DNA from: Candidatus Caccousia avistercoris
Lineage (GTDB): Bacteria; Bacillota; Clostridia; Oscillospirales; Acutalibacteraceae
NCBI GenBank assembly: GCA_018715025.1
Contig: DVMK01000200.1
Coordinates: forward strand, 1 to 20,655
Direction: 5' to 3'
Length of the DNA stretch: 20,655 bases
Positions 7,014 to 14,259 of this stretch are shown here, piece after piece; positions within the stretch are counted from its first letter, which is position 1; every line of letters starts with the position of its first letter. The translations under genes and the position numbers were made by a program. Below the pieces are notes generated by a model. That model did no database searches, was not told the origin of the DNA, and was given only the letters and a program-made list of their open reading frames with translations.

Positions 7014-7052
7014 GAGGCCGCAGCCCCTCGCCGGGCTGCGGCCTCTTTCTGC
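7014..7052 (+). terminator. terminator after glf
   Basis: A perfect 13-bp stem, GAGGCCGCAGCCC (7014-7026) with GGGCTGCGGCCTC (7033-7045), has a six-base loop and is followed by TTTCTGCTTT. It separates the glf unit from the cotJ operon. Confidence 0.9.
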
Positions 7053-7066
7053 TTTGGGCGGGCTGT

Positions 7067-7095
7067 CACCGACGCCTTCGTTTTTTCATATCATA
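7067..7095 (+). promoter_or_regulatory. sigma-K-like promoter of cotJABC
   Basis: CACC (7067-7070), 16 bases, then CATATCATA (7087-7095). The -10 matches the mother-cell sigma-K consensus CATANNNTA exactly and the -35 matches the short A-C-containing element of that class. It lies just after the glf terminator. A sigma-E reading is poorer because CATATCAT differs from CATACAMT and no ATATT-type -35 is in place. Assignment rests on motif match alone. Confidence 0.6.
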
Positions 7096-7102
7096 GGCAA
7101 GA

Positions 7103-7115
7103 GGAGGAATCCTCC
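7103..7115 (+). promoter_or_regulatory. Shine-Dalgarno-like palindrome in the cotJ leader
   Basis: GGAGGA-A-TCCTCC lies at the predicted 5' end of the cotJ transcript. The GGAGG could serve an ATG at 7118, but pairing would hide it. The better start is the ATG at 7142 behind AAGGAGA. The function of the palindrome is unknown. Confidence 0.4.
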
Positions 7116-7141
7116 CCATGTGTATGAAAGGAGAGTTGACT

Positions 7142-7336
7142 ATGTATATCATGGACGGACAGTCCTGTGACCTTCGGGATCCCTCTCCCCTTCCGAAGGA
7201 TTATGTCGTCGCGATGGCGTACGTCCCCTTCCAGCAGTACGGAACCGTGTACCAGCCGGAGCAGGCCCTGGCCAGCGGGACCCTCTTTCCGGATTTGGAT
7301 AAACCCTTCTACGGAAAAAAGGGGGGTAAGGCATGA
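7142..7336 (+). CDS. cotJA: spore coat-associated protein CotJA
   Basis: A 64-residue protein starting MYIMDGQSCDLRDPSPLPKDY and continuing VVAMAYVPFQQYGTVYQPEQALASGTLFPDLDKPF. The AYVPFQxxxxxYxPxxALxxGTLFPxLxxPF core is the CotJA family signature. In B. subtilis CotJA helps incorporate CotJC into the spore coat. The ATG at 7142 follows AAGGAGA with an eight-base spacing; the ATG at 7118 would add eight residues but has a poorer site. The stop overlaps the cotJB start by four bases (ATGA), showing translational coupling. Confidence 0.92.
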   Translation: MYIMDGQSCDLRDPSPLPKDYVVAMAYVPFQQYGTVYQPEQALASGTLFPDLDKPFYGKKGGKA

Positions 7337-7593
7337 ACGATCAGCAGCGCCTTCTGCGCCGTATCCGGGCGTACCAGTTTTCCCTGTGGGAGCTTCACAT
7401 GTTCCTGGACACCCACCCCAACAACTGCGAGGCAGCCAAAAAAATGGAGGAATACCGGGCCAGGACAGAAGAAATGGTAAAGGAATATGAGGACAAATAC
7501 GGCCCCCTGAACGAGAGCACCAGCACTACCAGCCGCTGGGCCTGGATTACCGGCCCCTGGCCCTGGGAAACCGGAGAGGAGGAGGAAGGCTGA
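7333..7593 (+). CDS. cotJB: spore coat protein CotJB
   Basis: An 86-residue protein matching the CotJB family in size and position. The RIRAYQFSLWELHMFLDTHPNN segment, the following EAAKKMEEYRARTEEMVKEYEDKYGPL and the W-rich WAWITGPWPWE tail are characteristic. It is part of the inner layers of the spore coat with CotJA and CotJC. It starts inside the cotJA stop (ATGA at 7333-7336), preceded by a GGGGGG run, and its TGA shares one base with the cotJC ATG. Confidence 0.92.
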   Translation: MNDQQRLLRRIRAYQFSLWELHMFLDTHPNNCEAAKKMEEYRARTEEMVKEYEDKYGPLNESTSTTSRWAWITGPWPWETGEEEEG

Positions 7594-8192
7594 TGTGGGT
7601 TTACGAGAAAAAGCTTCAATATCCCATTAAAATCAAAAATACCAATCCCGCCCTGGCCAAAATTATCTGCGCCCAATACGGCGGTCCCAACGGGGAGTTG
7701 GGCGCTTCCCTGCGCTACCTTTCCCAGCGGTACACCATGCCTTACCCAGAGCTGAAGGCCATTCTCACCGACATTGGCACAGAGGAGCTGGGGCACCTGG
7801 AAATGGTGGGCACCATCGTATACCAGCTGACCAGGAATCTCACCCCGGAGCAGATTCAAAAGGCCGGCTTCGACGCTTATTTTGTGAACCATACCACCGG
7901 CGTGTACCCGGCCGACGCCAACGGCACGCCCTTCAGCGCAGGCTCCCTTGCGGTGGCGGGGGACGCCATTACCGACCTGCACGAGGACATGGCCGCCGAG
8001 CAGAAGGCCCGCACCACCTACGACAATATTCTGCGGTACTGCGACGACCCCGACGTGCGGGACGCCATCCGGTTCCTGCGGGAGCGGGAAGTCGTCCACT
8101 ACCAAAGGTTCGGCGAGGGGCTGCGCATCACCACCGACAAGCTGGATTCCAAGAATTTTTACGCGTTTAACCCGGAATTTGACAGGAGATAA
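7593..8192 (+). CDS. cotJC: spore coat manganese catalase-like protein CotJC
   Basis: A 199-residue ferritin-like four-helix protein of the manganese catalase family, deposited in the spore coat. It begins MWVYEKKLQYPI and contains GGPNGELGASLRYLSQRY with Glu35, TEELGHLEMV with Glu65 and His68, a helix with Glu131 and Glu136, and EREVVHYQRFGE with Glu166 and His169. These glutamates and histidines are in the spacing expected for a dimanganese site, so catalase activity is plausible. The start codon overlaps the cotJB stop as TGATG, with GGAGAGGAGGAAGG upstream. The gene ends in KNFYAFNPEFD, typical of the family, and is followed by a terminator. Confidence 0.95.
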   Translation: MWVYEKKLQYPIKIKNTNPALAKIICAQYGGPNGELGASLRYLSQRYTMPYPELKAILTDIGTEELGHLEMVGTIVYQLTRNLTPEQIQKAGFDAYFVNHTTGVYPADANGTPFSAGSLAVAGDAITDLHEDMAAEQKARTTYDNILRYCDDPDVRDAIRFLREREVVHYQRFGEGLRITTDKLDSKNFYAFNPEFDRR

Positions 8193-8218
8193 AAGCAGAC
8201 TGCCGAACCGTTCCCGCA

Positions 8219-8262
8219 CGCCCCGAAGCCCGGCCCCGCCTGGCTTCGGGGCGGCGCTTTTC
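8219..8262 (+). terminator. terminator after cotJC
   Basis: A 12-bp perfect stem, CGCCCCGAAGCC (8219-8230) with GGCTTCGGGGCG (8242-8253), and an 11-base loop, followed by GCGCTTTT. It lies 27 bases after the cotJC stop. Confidence 0.85.
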
Positions 8263-8267
8263 CCCGA

Positions 8268-8311
8268 AAGACACAGAAGGGGCGCGGCTGCCATCCGGCG
8301 GCCCGCGCCCC
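8268..8311 (-). terminator. terminator of the SEDS-PBP operon
   Basis: On the minus strand, after the PBP stop at 8336, a GGGGCGCGG/CCGCGCCCC stem (8311-8303 with 8287-8279) is followed by TTCTGTGTCTTT. It faces the cotJC terminator from the other side of the convergent gap. The tail is only moderately T-rich. Confidence 0.65.
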
Positions 8312-8335
8312 TGTTTCTGTATTTTCTTCCGTTTT

Positions 8336-9706
8336 TCAGGAAGCCAGCGCCCCCATCACCGTGCTGGCCACGGAACCGGCAGAGCCAATGCCGGAGCTTC
8401 CCTCCTCCACCACTACGGCGAAGGCGTAAGGGGTGGCGCTGTTGGCGGAAAAGCCTACTATCCACCCGGTGGGATGCTTCCCGCCGCCCACCTCTGCGGT
8501 GCCGGTTTTGGCGCAAACCTCCATGCCGGGGAACATGCCGTCCCCGTAGTAGGAGGACACGTTGTTGCGCATATATTCCTGCAGCCGCTGGGCGGTGGAA
8601 GAGGACATCATCTCTTCCCCCAGAACGGCGGAGCCCGTCTCTGTCACCAGGCCGAAGCTGGTGGTAACGCTCTGCACAAAGTAGGGCATAACCGGCGTGC
8701 CCCCGTTGGCGATGGCCCCCATCAGGATGGCCATGTGCATGGGGTTCGCCAGGTCGGTGTACTGGCCGATGCCGCTCCAGGCCAGGCCGTCCGCCGTGGC
8801 GTCGGAAACATCGTAGGAGCTTCGCGCCGTGGAAGCCCCGTTGACGGAGAAGGACTGGTTGAAGCCCAGCCGCTCCGCCGTGGCGGTCATCACATCGGCC
8901 CCCAGCTCCACGGCCAGCTCGCCGAAGGCCACGTTGCAGGAGTGGGAAAAGGCTGTTTTAAAATCGATTTGCCCATGGGAAGCGGTACAGTTGATTTGAT
9001 TGCCGTTAATGACGACGCTGCCGTTGCAGGTGAAGGTGCGCCCATCCAAATCGGGAATATTCTCAATCGCCGCAGCGGCGGTGATGACCTTGAAGGTGGA
9101 ACCGGGCGTGTAGGTGGAAGAAAGCACGTTGTTCAAATAAACGCCGTCGTATTTCCCTGTTTCGTCCGTGTCCAAATCCTCAGGGGGGGCGCCCGGGTCG
9201 AAAGCGGGGGAGCTGACCTCGCAGAGGATCTGGCCGGTTTTGTAATTGTACACCACCACGGCCCCCTTCTTGCCGCTCAGGGCCTGGCGGGCCGTCTTGC
9301 ACAGCTGCGCGTCCAGGGTGAGCGTCACGTCGCTGCCGTTCGTCTGCCCAAAGGGGGAGGTAAGGCCCGTCACCAAATGATAGCCGGAAAGCTCTGCCCG
9401 GTACAGGTATTGGGCAGAGGTGGCAATGTAGCCTCTGGTGTCGCCCACCGGGTGCAGCAGGGCAAGGCGAACCTCCCGGTCGCTGTGGTAAACCCGGCCT
9501 GTGTCGTCGCTGTAGGCCAGCACCTCGCCGTCCCGGTCCAGCACACGGCCGGAAAGGCTGCTTCCCTGGGTGATGTGCTTGTTGAAGGGCTGAATGGCCC
9601 AGTCGCCCCCATCCTGGATAAAATCGCCCAGAAAAAGGAGCATGCCGGCCAAAAAGCCCAGCGTGAGGAAAAACAGGATGAGGGAGCGGGTCCCGGTCGT
9701 TTTCAT
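8336..9706 (-). CDS. class B penicillin-binding protein (PbpA/FtsI-like transpeptidase)
   Basis: A 456-residue single-pass membrane protein that cross-links peptidoglycan stem peptides outside the membrane. The transmembrane segment is at about 9-28. SGRVLDRDGEVLA (52-64) is the N-terminal PBP-dimerisation motif. The transpeptidase motifs are all present: STFK with catalytic Ser203, SCN at 256-258 and KTGTAE at 400-405. It is shorter than typical FtsI or PBP2 and closer in size to the actinobacterial PbpA type. AAGGAGG covers the end of the upstream FHA-SEDS gene, whose TAA lies five bases before this ATG, so the two are translationally linked and very probably form one SEDS-bPBP synthase. 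Whether it serves division, elongation or sporulation cannot be decided from sequence. Confidence 0.93.
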   Translation of the reverse strand: MKTTGTRSLILFFLTLGFLAGMLLFLGDFIQDGGDWAIQPFNKHITQGSSLSGRVLDRDGEVLAYSDDTGRVYHSDREVRLALLHPVGDTRGYIATSAQYLYRAELSGYHLVTGLTSPFGQTNGSDVTLTLDAQLCKTARQALSGKKGAVVVYNYKTGQILCEVSSPAFDPGAPPEDLDTDETGKYDGVYLNNVLSSTYTPGSTFKVITAAAAIENIPDLDGRTFTCNGSVVINGNQINCTASHGQIDFKTAFSHSCNVAFGELAVELGADVMTATAERLGFNQSFSVNGASTARSSYDVSDATADGLAWSGIGQYTDLANPMHMAILMGAIANGGTPVMPYFVQSVTTSFGLVTETGSAVLGEEMMSSSTAQRLQEYMRNNVSSYYGDGMFPGMEVCAKTGTAEVGGGKHPTGWIVGFSANSATPYAFAVVVEEGSSGIGSAGSVASTVMGALAS

Positions 9707-9711
9707 GGGCC

Positions 9712-11475
9712 TTACCTCCTTTTCGCCTTGGGCCGGCGCTGCCGCCGGGCCGCGTAGGTGCGTTCATCGCCCGCCTTGAGGAAGGCCAGCAGCCCCCACA
9801 CCGAGGCCATGCTGGAACCGCCCGCGCTCACAAAGGGCAGCGTCACGCCGGTGAGGGGCAGCACGTCCACCACGCCGAACACGTTGAGGCAGCCCTGGAA
9901 CAGCAGCAGCCCCGCCGCCGAGCAGGCGGCGATGGAGTAGAAGGTGGAACGGCTGCGGGTAGCGTCGGAACGGGCGCAGAACACCAGCAGGGCAATGGCA
10001 GAAATTACCACCACCGCCATGACCAGGCCCAGCTCCTCCCACAGCATGCCGAACACCAGGTCGCTGTCTGCGGCGAACACCGGGTTCCCGCTGCGGCCGC
10101 CGCCCAGCATCCCGTTGCCGATGCCCATGCCGAACAGCCCGCCGCTGGAGCCGTAGGACATGACCCGCACCTGCTGGTAGCCCTGGCTTTCGTTTACATA
10201 ATCCCACACATGGCGCCAGCCCTGGAAACGGCTGAGCACGTAGGGGCGGAATTTCAAAATCAGGAAGGCCCCGAACAGCGCCGCGGCAATGGCAAGGGCG
10301 ATGGTCCGCACGCTGCCGGAGCGCATGAAGGCGATGATCAGGAAGGTGACAAAAAAGATGCAGGCGGTGCCGAAGTCCCGCATGAGGAACAGGCTGCCCA
10401 GGCAGATCGCGGTGAACAGCAGGAACCCGGAAAGGTTCTGCTTGGTCTGCAGCCTGTCCAGCGTGGAAGCGCCCACAAACACGAAGGCGATTTTAATAAA
10501 CTCAGAGGGCTGCACCGTCACCGGGCCCAGGGAAATCCAGTTGGCCGCCCCGTGCCGGGCCACGCCCAGAACCAGGTTCACGCCGAACAGCAGGGATGCA
10601 CCTATGCCGATGGCCAGGCGGTACTTCATCACCCGCTCCAGATCCTCCATGAACCAAATCAGGAAACAGAACAAGACCATGCCCATCCCCATGGTGAGAA
10701 GCTGCATGTACACCGTTTTCATGGTGGGATCCACCAGGGCCCACATGCCGGGGGCCGTCTGGCCCTCCGCCAGCTTTTCCCGCATTCCGCACAAAAGCAG
10801 AATGCCTGTGCCGGAAAGAAGGGAGGCGATGGTTTCCAGCTCAAAACTCACATGATCCAGCTTTTTCATGGAATAGGCGTACAGGCCCCACTCCATCCCC
10901 TGAATCGCCAGGAAGGGGAGCAGCGGGAGGGCGGAAAACTCCCCGCCGCCGAAGCAGGCCTGCAGCAGCAGGAACAGCTGGATTACGCTCACGGTGAGCA
11001 GCAGCCCGAAGGGAGAAGCCGCCCGGTGTACCCGGCGCTTCTGCACCGGCAGCCTGGCCTCGGTGGTGCGCTTCAGCATAAGCGAGGTGGAGCCCAGGGT
11101 AATCACATCCCCGGGGGAGACGGAGGCGGGCTTGGCGATTTTCCTGCCGTTCACCCGGGTCCCCGCCTTTGAGCCTGTGTCCGTCACGATCCAGCCGCTT
11201 TCCCGGCGCATGAGCACCGCATGGTCGCGGCTTGCGGTGGCGTCTGCCAGCACAATGTCGCAGCTGCGGCTGCGGCCCAGGGAATTTTCCCAGTACAGCA
11301 CCGGGATTACCTCCTTGGAAACCGTATTCTGCAGCACAATCACCGGCTCTTCCTTCCTGCGCCCCGCCTTGATGGAGTGGAAGGCCCGGGCCAGCACCAC
11401 AATAGAGAGCAGGGGAATCAGCACCCGCAGCACATACAGGGCTGTGTTGAGGAACGATTGCAGTTCGGCGGGCAA
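9712..11475 (-). CDS. FHA domain fused to SEDS (FtsW/RodA/SpoVE) glycosyltransferase
   Basis: SEDS proteins polymerise lipid II into glycan strands. This 587-residue protein has an N-terminal membrane segment (about 13-30), a cytoplasmic FHA domain (about 60-136: LGRSRSCDI, Ser82-Arg83-Asp84-His85, and TRVNG with Asn109), then a ten-helix SEDS core. SEDS signatures are ANWISLGPVTVQPSEFIKIA (311-330), the SDLVFGMLWEELG loop with Asp472 at the catalytic position, and PLTGVTLPFVSAGGSS (540-555). FHA domains bind phosphothreonine, so the fusion suggests control by a Ser/Thr kinase. The start is TTG (11473-11475) behind a perfect AGGAGGTG seven bases upstream. The C-terminus is very basic (RRQRRPKAKRR). 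The gene is followed five bases later by its PBP partner. Confidence 0.95.
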   Translation of the reverse strand: MPAELQSFLNTALYVLRVLIPLLSIVVLARAFHSIKAGRRKEEPVIVLQNTVSKEVIPVLYWENSLGRSRSCDIVLADATASRDHAVLMRRESGWIVTDTGSKAGTRVNGRKIAKPASVSPGDVITLGSTSLMLKRTTEARLPVQKRRVHRAASPFGLLLTVSVIQLFLLLQACFGGGEFSALPLLPFLAIQGMEWGLYAYSMKKLDHVSFELETIASLLSGTGILLLCGMREKLAEGQTAPGMWALVDPTMKTVYMQLLTMGMGMVLFCFLIWFMEDLERVMKYRLAIGIGASLLFGVNLVLGVARHGAANWISLGPVTVQPSEFIKIAFVFVGASTLDRLQTKQNLSGFLLFTAICLGSLFLMRDFGTACIFFVTFLIIAFMRSGSVRTIALAIAAALFGAFLILKFRPYVLSRFQGWRHVWDYVNESQGYQQVRVMSYGSSGGLFGMGIGNGMLGGGRSGNPVFAADSDLVFGMLWEELGLVMAVVVISAIALLVFCARSDATRSRSTFYSIAACSAAGLLLFQGCLNVFGVVDVLPLTGVTLPFVSAGGSSMASVWGLLAFLKAGDERTYAARRQRRPKAKRR

Positions 11476-11510
11476 AGGCTTTCACCTCCTGTTTCACAAA
11501 ATAGGCCGCG

Positions 11511-12368
11511 CTACAGCAGGCCGAGGGCCCGCAGGAAGCCGGGCAGCTCCTGCTCGAAATTCACTCCGAAGCGGGGGTCGGTTCCCGCCTCGTACGTGCG
11601 GCGGATGGAGCGGCTGACAAAATCCGCCGCCGCCTGCATGGCCGCCTGCAGGGGCATGGGGAGAAGCAGCCCCGCCAGCAGGGCCGCGCTGAACAGGTCG
11701 CCGGTGCCATGGTAGCTGCCCGGCACTTGGGGGGCCATGGCGTAGCTCACCGCGTCCTTCTCTTTGTCGTACCCGGCGGCCCCCAGCAGGCCCTCCCCCA
11801 GCGAAACGCCGGTGAGCACCACCAGCCTGGGGCCAAGCCCTGCCAGGCGGCGCAGAAGATCCTCGGTTTCCCTCTGGGAACAGGGCCCCTCCCGCCAGGG
11901 CTCGCCCAGCAAAAGGGCCGCCTCCGTCCGGTTTGGGGTAAGCACGTCGGCCATGGCGCAGTATTCCCGCATGGCGGCGGCCGTCTCGCCGGAAATCCCC
12001 TGGTACAGCCTGCCCCCGTCCCCTATGGCCGGGTCTGCCAGCAGCAGGGTTTCGGGGCGGCGCAGGGTGCGAACCAGCCCGGCGCAGGCCTGCACCTGCC
12101 CGGGGGAAGAAAGGTAGCCGCTGTACAGGGCGTCGAAGGAAAGCCCCAGCCGGCTCCACTGGGCGGCGAACAGGCCGATCTCCTCGGTCAAATCCCGCTT
12201 TACCACGCCGGGCAGCCCCCCGGTATGGGAGGAGAGCACCGCGGTAGGCACGGCGCTGCAGGCTACCCCCGCCGCCGAGAGCACCGGCAGAACCTCGGTG
12301 AGGGAGCACTTGCCGAACCCGGAAAGATCCTGAATGACCGCCGCTGTTTTCTGCCGGGGGGCCGTCAC
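11511..12368 (-). CDS. pyridoxamine/pyridoxal kinase
   Basis: A 285-residue ribokinase-fold protein that phosphorylates B6 vitamers to make pyridoxal or pyridoxamine phosphate. The start, VIQDLSGFGKCSLT, is the PdxY/PdxK-like substrate loop. VLSSHTGG is the vitamer-contact segment, DPAIGDGGRLY is close to the DPVMGDxGxxY of the family, and TPNRTEAALL and GSYHGTGDLFSAAL carry the GTGD anion hole and catalytic Asp. The GTG start overlaps the upstream gene's stop as GTGA (12365-12368), and the FHA-SEDS gene follows after 35 bases. It therefore sits in a cell-wall operon. PLP supply for D-amino-acid enzymes is one possible link, but this is inference. Membership of the PdxK or PdxY subgroup is not resolved. 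Confidence 0.9.
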   Translation of the reverse strand: MTAPRQKTAAVIQDLSGFGKCSLTEVLPVLSAAGVACSAVPTAVLSSHTGGLPGVVKRDLTEEIGLFAAQWSRLGLSFDALYSGYLSSPGQVQACAGLVRTLRRPETLLLADPAIGDGGRLYQGISGETAAAMREYCAMADVLTPNRTEAALLLGEPWREGPCSQRETEDLLRRLAGLGPRLVVLTGVSLGEGLLGAAGYDKEKDAVSYAMAPQVPGSYHGTGDLFSAALLAGLLLPMPLQAAMQAAADFVSRSIRRTYEAGTDPRFGVNFEQELPGFLRALGLL

Positions 12369-13030
12369 CGCTTTGCCACCACTTCCCCGGCCCGCTTGTA
12401 AATATGCCCGGCCGGGACAAGCCCCCGCACCATAGACAGGGGATAAATATTGCTGCCGCGCCCTACCACAGTCCCCGGGTTCAGAACCGAGTTGCAGCCA
12501 ACCTCCACATGGTCGCCCAGCATGGCGCCCATCTTTTTCAGGCCGGTTTCTATGGCCTCGCCGCCGCCCCGGACCACCACCAGGGTTTTGTCGGATTTCA
12601 CGTTGGAGGTAATGGATCCGGCGCCCATGTGAGCCTTATAGCCCAGAATGGAGTCGCCCACGTAGTTGTAATGCGGCACCTGCACATGGTCGAAAAGGAT
12701 GACATTTTTCAATTCGGTGGAATTGCCCACCACGCAGCCTGCGCCCACCAGGGCCTTTCCCCGGATAAAAGCGCCGGGGCGCACCTCGGTATTGGGGCCG
12801 ATGATGGCGGGGCCGCCCAGGTAGGCGGTGGGGTACACCTTGGCGCTCTTGGCCACCCACACGTCCTCTGCCGGGTGGTCGTACTCTTCCGGGGAAAGGG
12901 TGGGGCCCAGGGCCAGAATAAAGTCGCCAATTTCGCCCAGGGCTTCCCAGGGGTATTGATGCTTTTCCAGCAGCGCCGCCGCCATCGTATGGGAAAGGTC
13001 GTACAGATTCTTGATTTTTGCTTCTTCCAT
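12365..13030 (-). CDS. left-handed beta-helix acyltransferase-like protein (GlmU C-domain-like)
   Basis: This 221-residue protein is of the type often annotated UDP-N-acetylglucosamine pyrophosphorylase-related, but it has no nucleotidyltransferase domain. After a helical N-terminus (about 1-60), hexapeptide turns begin at VWVAKSAKVYPTAYLGGPAIIGPNTEVRPGAFIRGKALVGAGCVVG. They continue through a GlmU-like segment with HYNYVGDSILGYKAHMGAGSITSNVKSD and GDHVEVGCNSVLNPGTVVGRGS. In GlmU the corresponding domain acetylates glucosamine-1-phosphate; the true substrate here is unknown. The ATG at 13028-13030 follows AGGAGGAATCGAGG; the frame extending to 13144 adds 38 unlikely, AT-rich-coded residues across the promoter region. 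Its last codon overlaps the pyridoxamine kinase start. Confidence 0.85.
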   Translation of the reverse strand: MEEAKIKNLYDLSHTMAAALLEKHQYPWEALGEIGDFILALGPTLSPEEYDHPAEDVWVAKSAKVYPTAYLGGPAIIGPNTEVRPGAFIRGKALVGAGCVVGNSTELKNVILFDHVQVPHYNYVGDSILGYKAHMGAGSITSNVKSDKTLVVVRGGGEAIETGLKKMGAMLGDHVEVGCNSVLNPGTVVGRGSNIYPLSMVRGLVPAGHIYKRAGEVVAKR

Positions 13031-13072
13031 CCTCGATTCCTCCTGACAGGTGATGTTATTTTCTATCGAATT

Positions 13073-13078
13073 ATTATA
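13073..13078 (-). promoter_or_regulatory. possible -10 box for the four-gene cell-wall operon
   Basis: The minus strand reads TATAAT at 13078-13073, in the only AT-rich stretch upstream of the operon and 43 bases before the first start codon. The hexamer 17 bases upstream (ATGCAT) is a poor -35 and there is no extended -10, so confidence is low. Confidence 0.35.
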
Positions 13079-13130
13079 AATGATTGTATTTAGAAATGCA
13101 TAGCAGAAAAAGCGGGGCGAAAAAAGGCGT

Positions 13131-13184
13131 ACTCCCTCAGTCACGCCGCAAAGCGGCGCGCCAGCTCCCTCTGAGAGGGAGCCT
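13131..13184 (-). repeat. CTCCCTC hairpin element, copy 1
   Basis: Read on the minus strand, GGCTCCCTCT-CA-AGAGGGAGC is a tight hairpin, followed by GCCGC-TTT-GCGGC and then CTGAGGGAGT. CTCCCTC can pair with either of two GAGGGAG copies. A T-run (CCTTTTTTCG) follows the element on this strand. Copy 2 is at 19540-19593 on the other strand. Its position after the exporter operon fits a terminator or attenuator role, but this is inference. Confidence 0.8.
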
Positions 13185-13207
13185 CAGGTTGCCGGTAAAT
13201 CGCAGTA

Positions 13208-13359
13208 CGGCACACGTCGAAGCATTCTTTTGCAGAACTTCCCTGCAAAAGAACCCTTCGCGCTATTCTATATTTTGAAGCCGTTTCACGGCTATCTGCG
13301 GGGCTCTGGGTCTCCGCTGCCGCTCCGGTCGGTGCCTTGTTTGTGCGCCACTGGCGCAC
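13208..13359 (+). repeat. composite hairpin repeat, copy 2
   Basis: In order: GGCACACGTCGAAGCA; hairpin A with TTCTTTTGCAG (13225-13235) and its 11-base complement (13243-13253); CCCTTCGCGCTATT; the GCCGTTTCACGGC stem (13280-13292); ATCTGCGGGGCTCTG; then a 49-base block (13311-13359) ending in GTGCGCC-ACT-GGCGCAC. The same order is found inverted at 18843-18992, and the 49-base block recurs at 19198-19246 with four differences. Hairpin B is reduced here to its CACACG edge. Confidence 0.82.
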
Positions 13360-13377
13360 GGCGCCCCCCTGCGGCGC

Positions 13378-14259
13378 TTACTTCCCGCCTGTTTGGTCAG
13401 GGGACGCCGGGCGCGGCTTCTCGGCGGACGGCCGCAGGTGGATGGACAAGCGTTCCAGGCGGGCCATGTGGTAGCGGCGGACGGTCTCCCGCTCTTCCTG
13501 GGTGAAACGGGCGTCCGCCTCCTGCTGCAGGGCCTGGAGGCTGTCCAGCTCGTTCACCAGCTGCTGAAAGGAGGAAAGGCGGCAGGAGATGCGGAACACT
13601 TCCTCGTCGCTGCCGCGCAGAAGCTTCCGCTCTGCCACGTAGGCCCGTATGCTGCCCCGCAGCTGTTCCAGCGCCGCCGCCAGCTCCTGGCAGGGGGCGG
13701 GCTGCCCCGCGCGGGCGGCGTGAAGCCCCTGGGCGGCCAGGGCGCAGAACTTGCTGTAGCGTTCTTTCACTTCCCCGGCGTAATGGCGGGGCATCACCAC
13801 CAGGTTCACCGCCAGGGCCACCAGAATTCCCAGCAGGGCGTTGGCGGCGCAGCCCAGGGCGTGCAGCCAGTGGGGGCCTGCAGGCGGGGCCAGCATGACG
13901 GTGAGAAACACAATCTCCCCTATTACCATGCCGTTTTCCAGCCGGAGCAGGACGCAGGCGTACAGGGTGAGGATTACCCCAATGCCGCACAGCCCGGCGT
14001 TCCCGTGCCCCGCCAGGGAAAAGAGCAGGCCCAGCAGCGCCCCCAAAAAGGCGCTGACCGCCCCGTCGCGCCCGGTGCGGAAGGAAACGTCAATGGAATT
14101 CCCCATGGCGGCCGCGGCCACAATCACCCCGCAGAGGGGCTGGCTGTAGGGCTGAGGGATCGCGTAGGAAAGGCACAGGCACAGCGTCGCCGCCATGCCT
14201 GTTTTGATCACGCGCAGGCCGGGGGCCAGCTTTCTGGCGTTCTTCTCCAGGGCCTTCAT
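13378..14259 (-). CDS. aromatic acid exporter family (FUSC-like) membrane protein
   Basis: A 293-residue protein resembling the aromatic acid exporter family (ArAE_1/DUF939, FUSC-like). Residues about 15-160 form roughly five to six hydrophobic segments, including VIKTGMAATLCLCLSYAI, AFLGALLGLLFSL, GVILTLYACVLLRLENGMVIGEIVFLTVM and LLGILVALAVNLVVMP. These are followed by a charged, helical cytoplasmic domain with likely coiled coil (about 165-275). The N-terminal basic KALEKNARKLAPGLRVIKTG is typical. Its ATG overlaps the upstream phosphatase stop (ATGA, 14256-14259), so it is the last gene of a three-gene unit. The transported substrate is unknown. Confidence 0.82.
   Translation of the reverse strand: MKALEKNARKLAPGLRVIKTGMAATLCLCLSYAIPQPYSQPLCGVIVAAAAMGNSIDVSFRTGRDGAVSAFLGALLGLLFSLAGHGNAGLCGIGVILTLYACVLLRLENGMVIGEIVFLTVMLAPPAGPHWLHALGCAANALLGILVALAVNLVVMPRHYAGEVKERYSKFCALAAQGLHAARAGQPAPCQELAAALEQLRGSIRAYVAERKLLRGSDEEVFRISCRLSSFQQLVNELDSLQALQQEADARFTQEERETVRRYHMARLERLSIHLRPSAEKPRPASPDQTGGK

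Larger units (their letters stand above)
13031..13377. other. 347-base gap with weak promoter and repeats
   Basis: An AT-rich stretch at 13050-13110 is the presumed promoter region of the beta-helix gene. The rest is filled by the hairpin element at 13131-13184 and the composite repeat at 13208-13359. Frames through it translate to the recurring FHGYLRGS and RRVLLQGSSAKECFDV strings of the repeats, so I call no gene. Confidence 0.75.

Noticed and set aside
13141..13359. 72-codon minus-strand frame, and similar frames at 3977-4264 and 18789-18980
   Set aside because: They translate the hairpin repeats, giving the same RRVLLQGSSAKECFDV and PFHGYLRGS strings at each copy. I treat them as spurious proteins.
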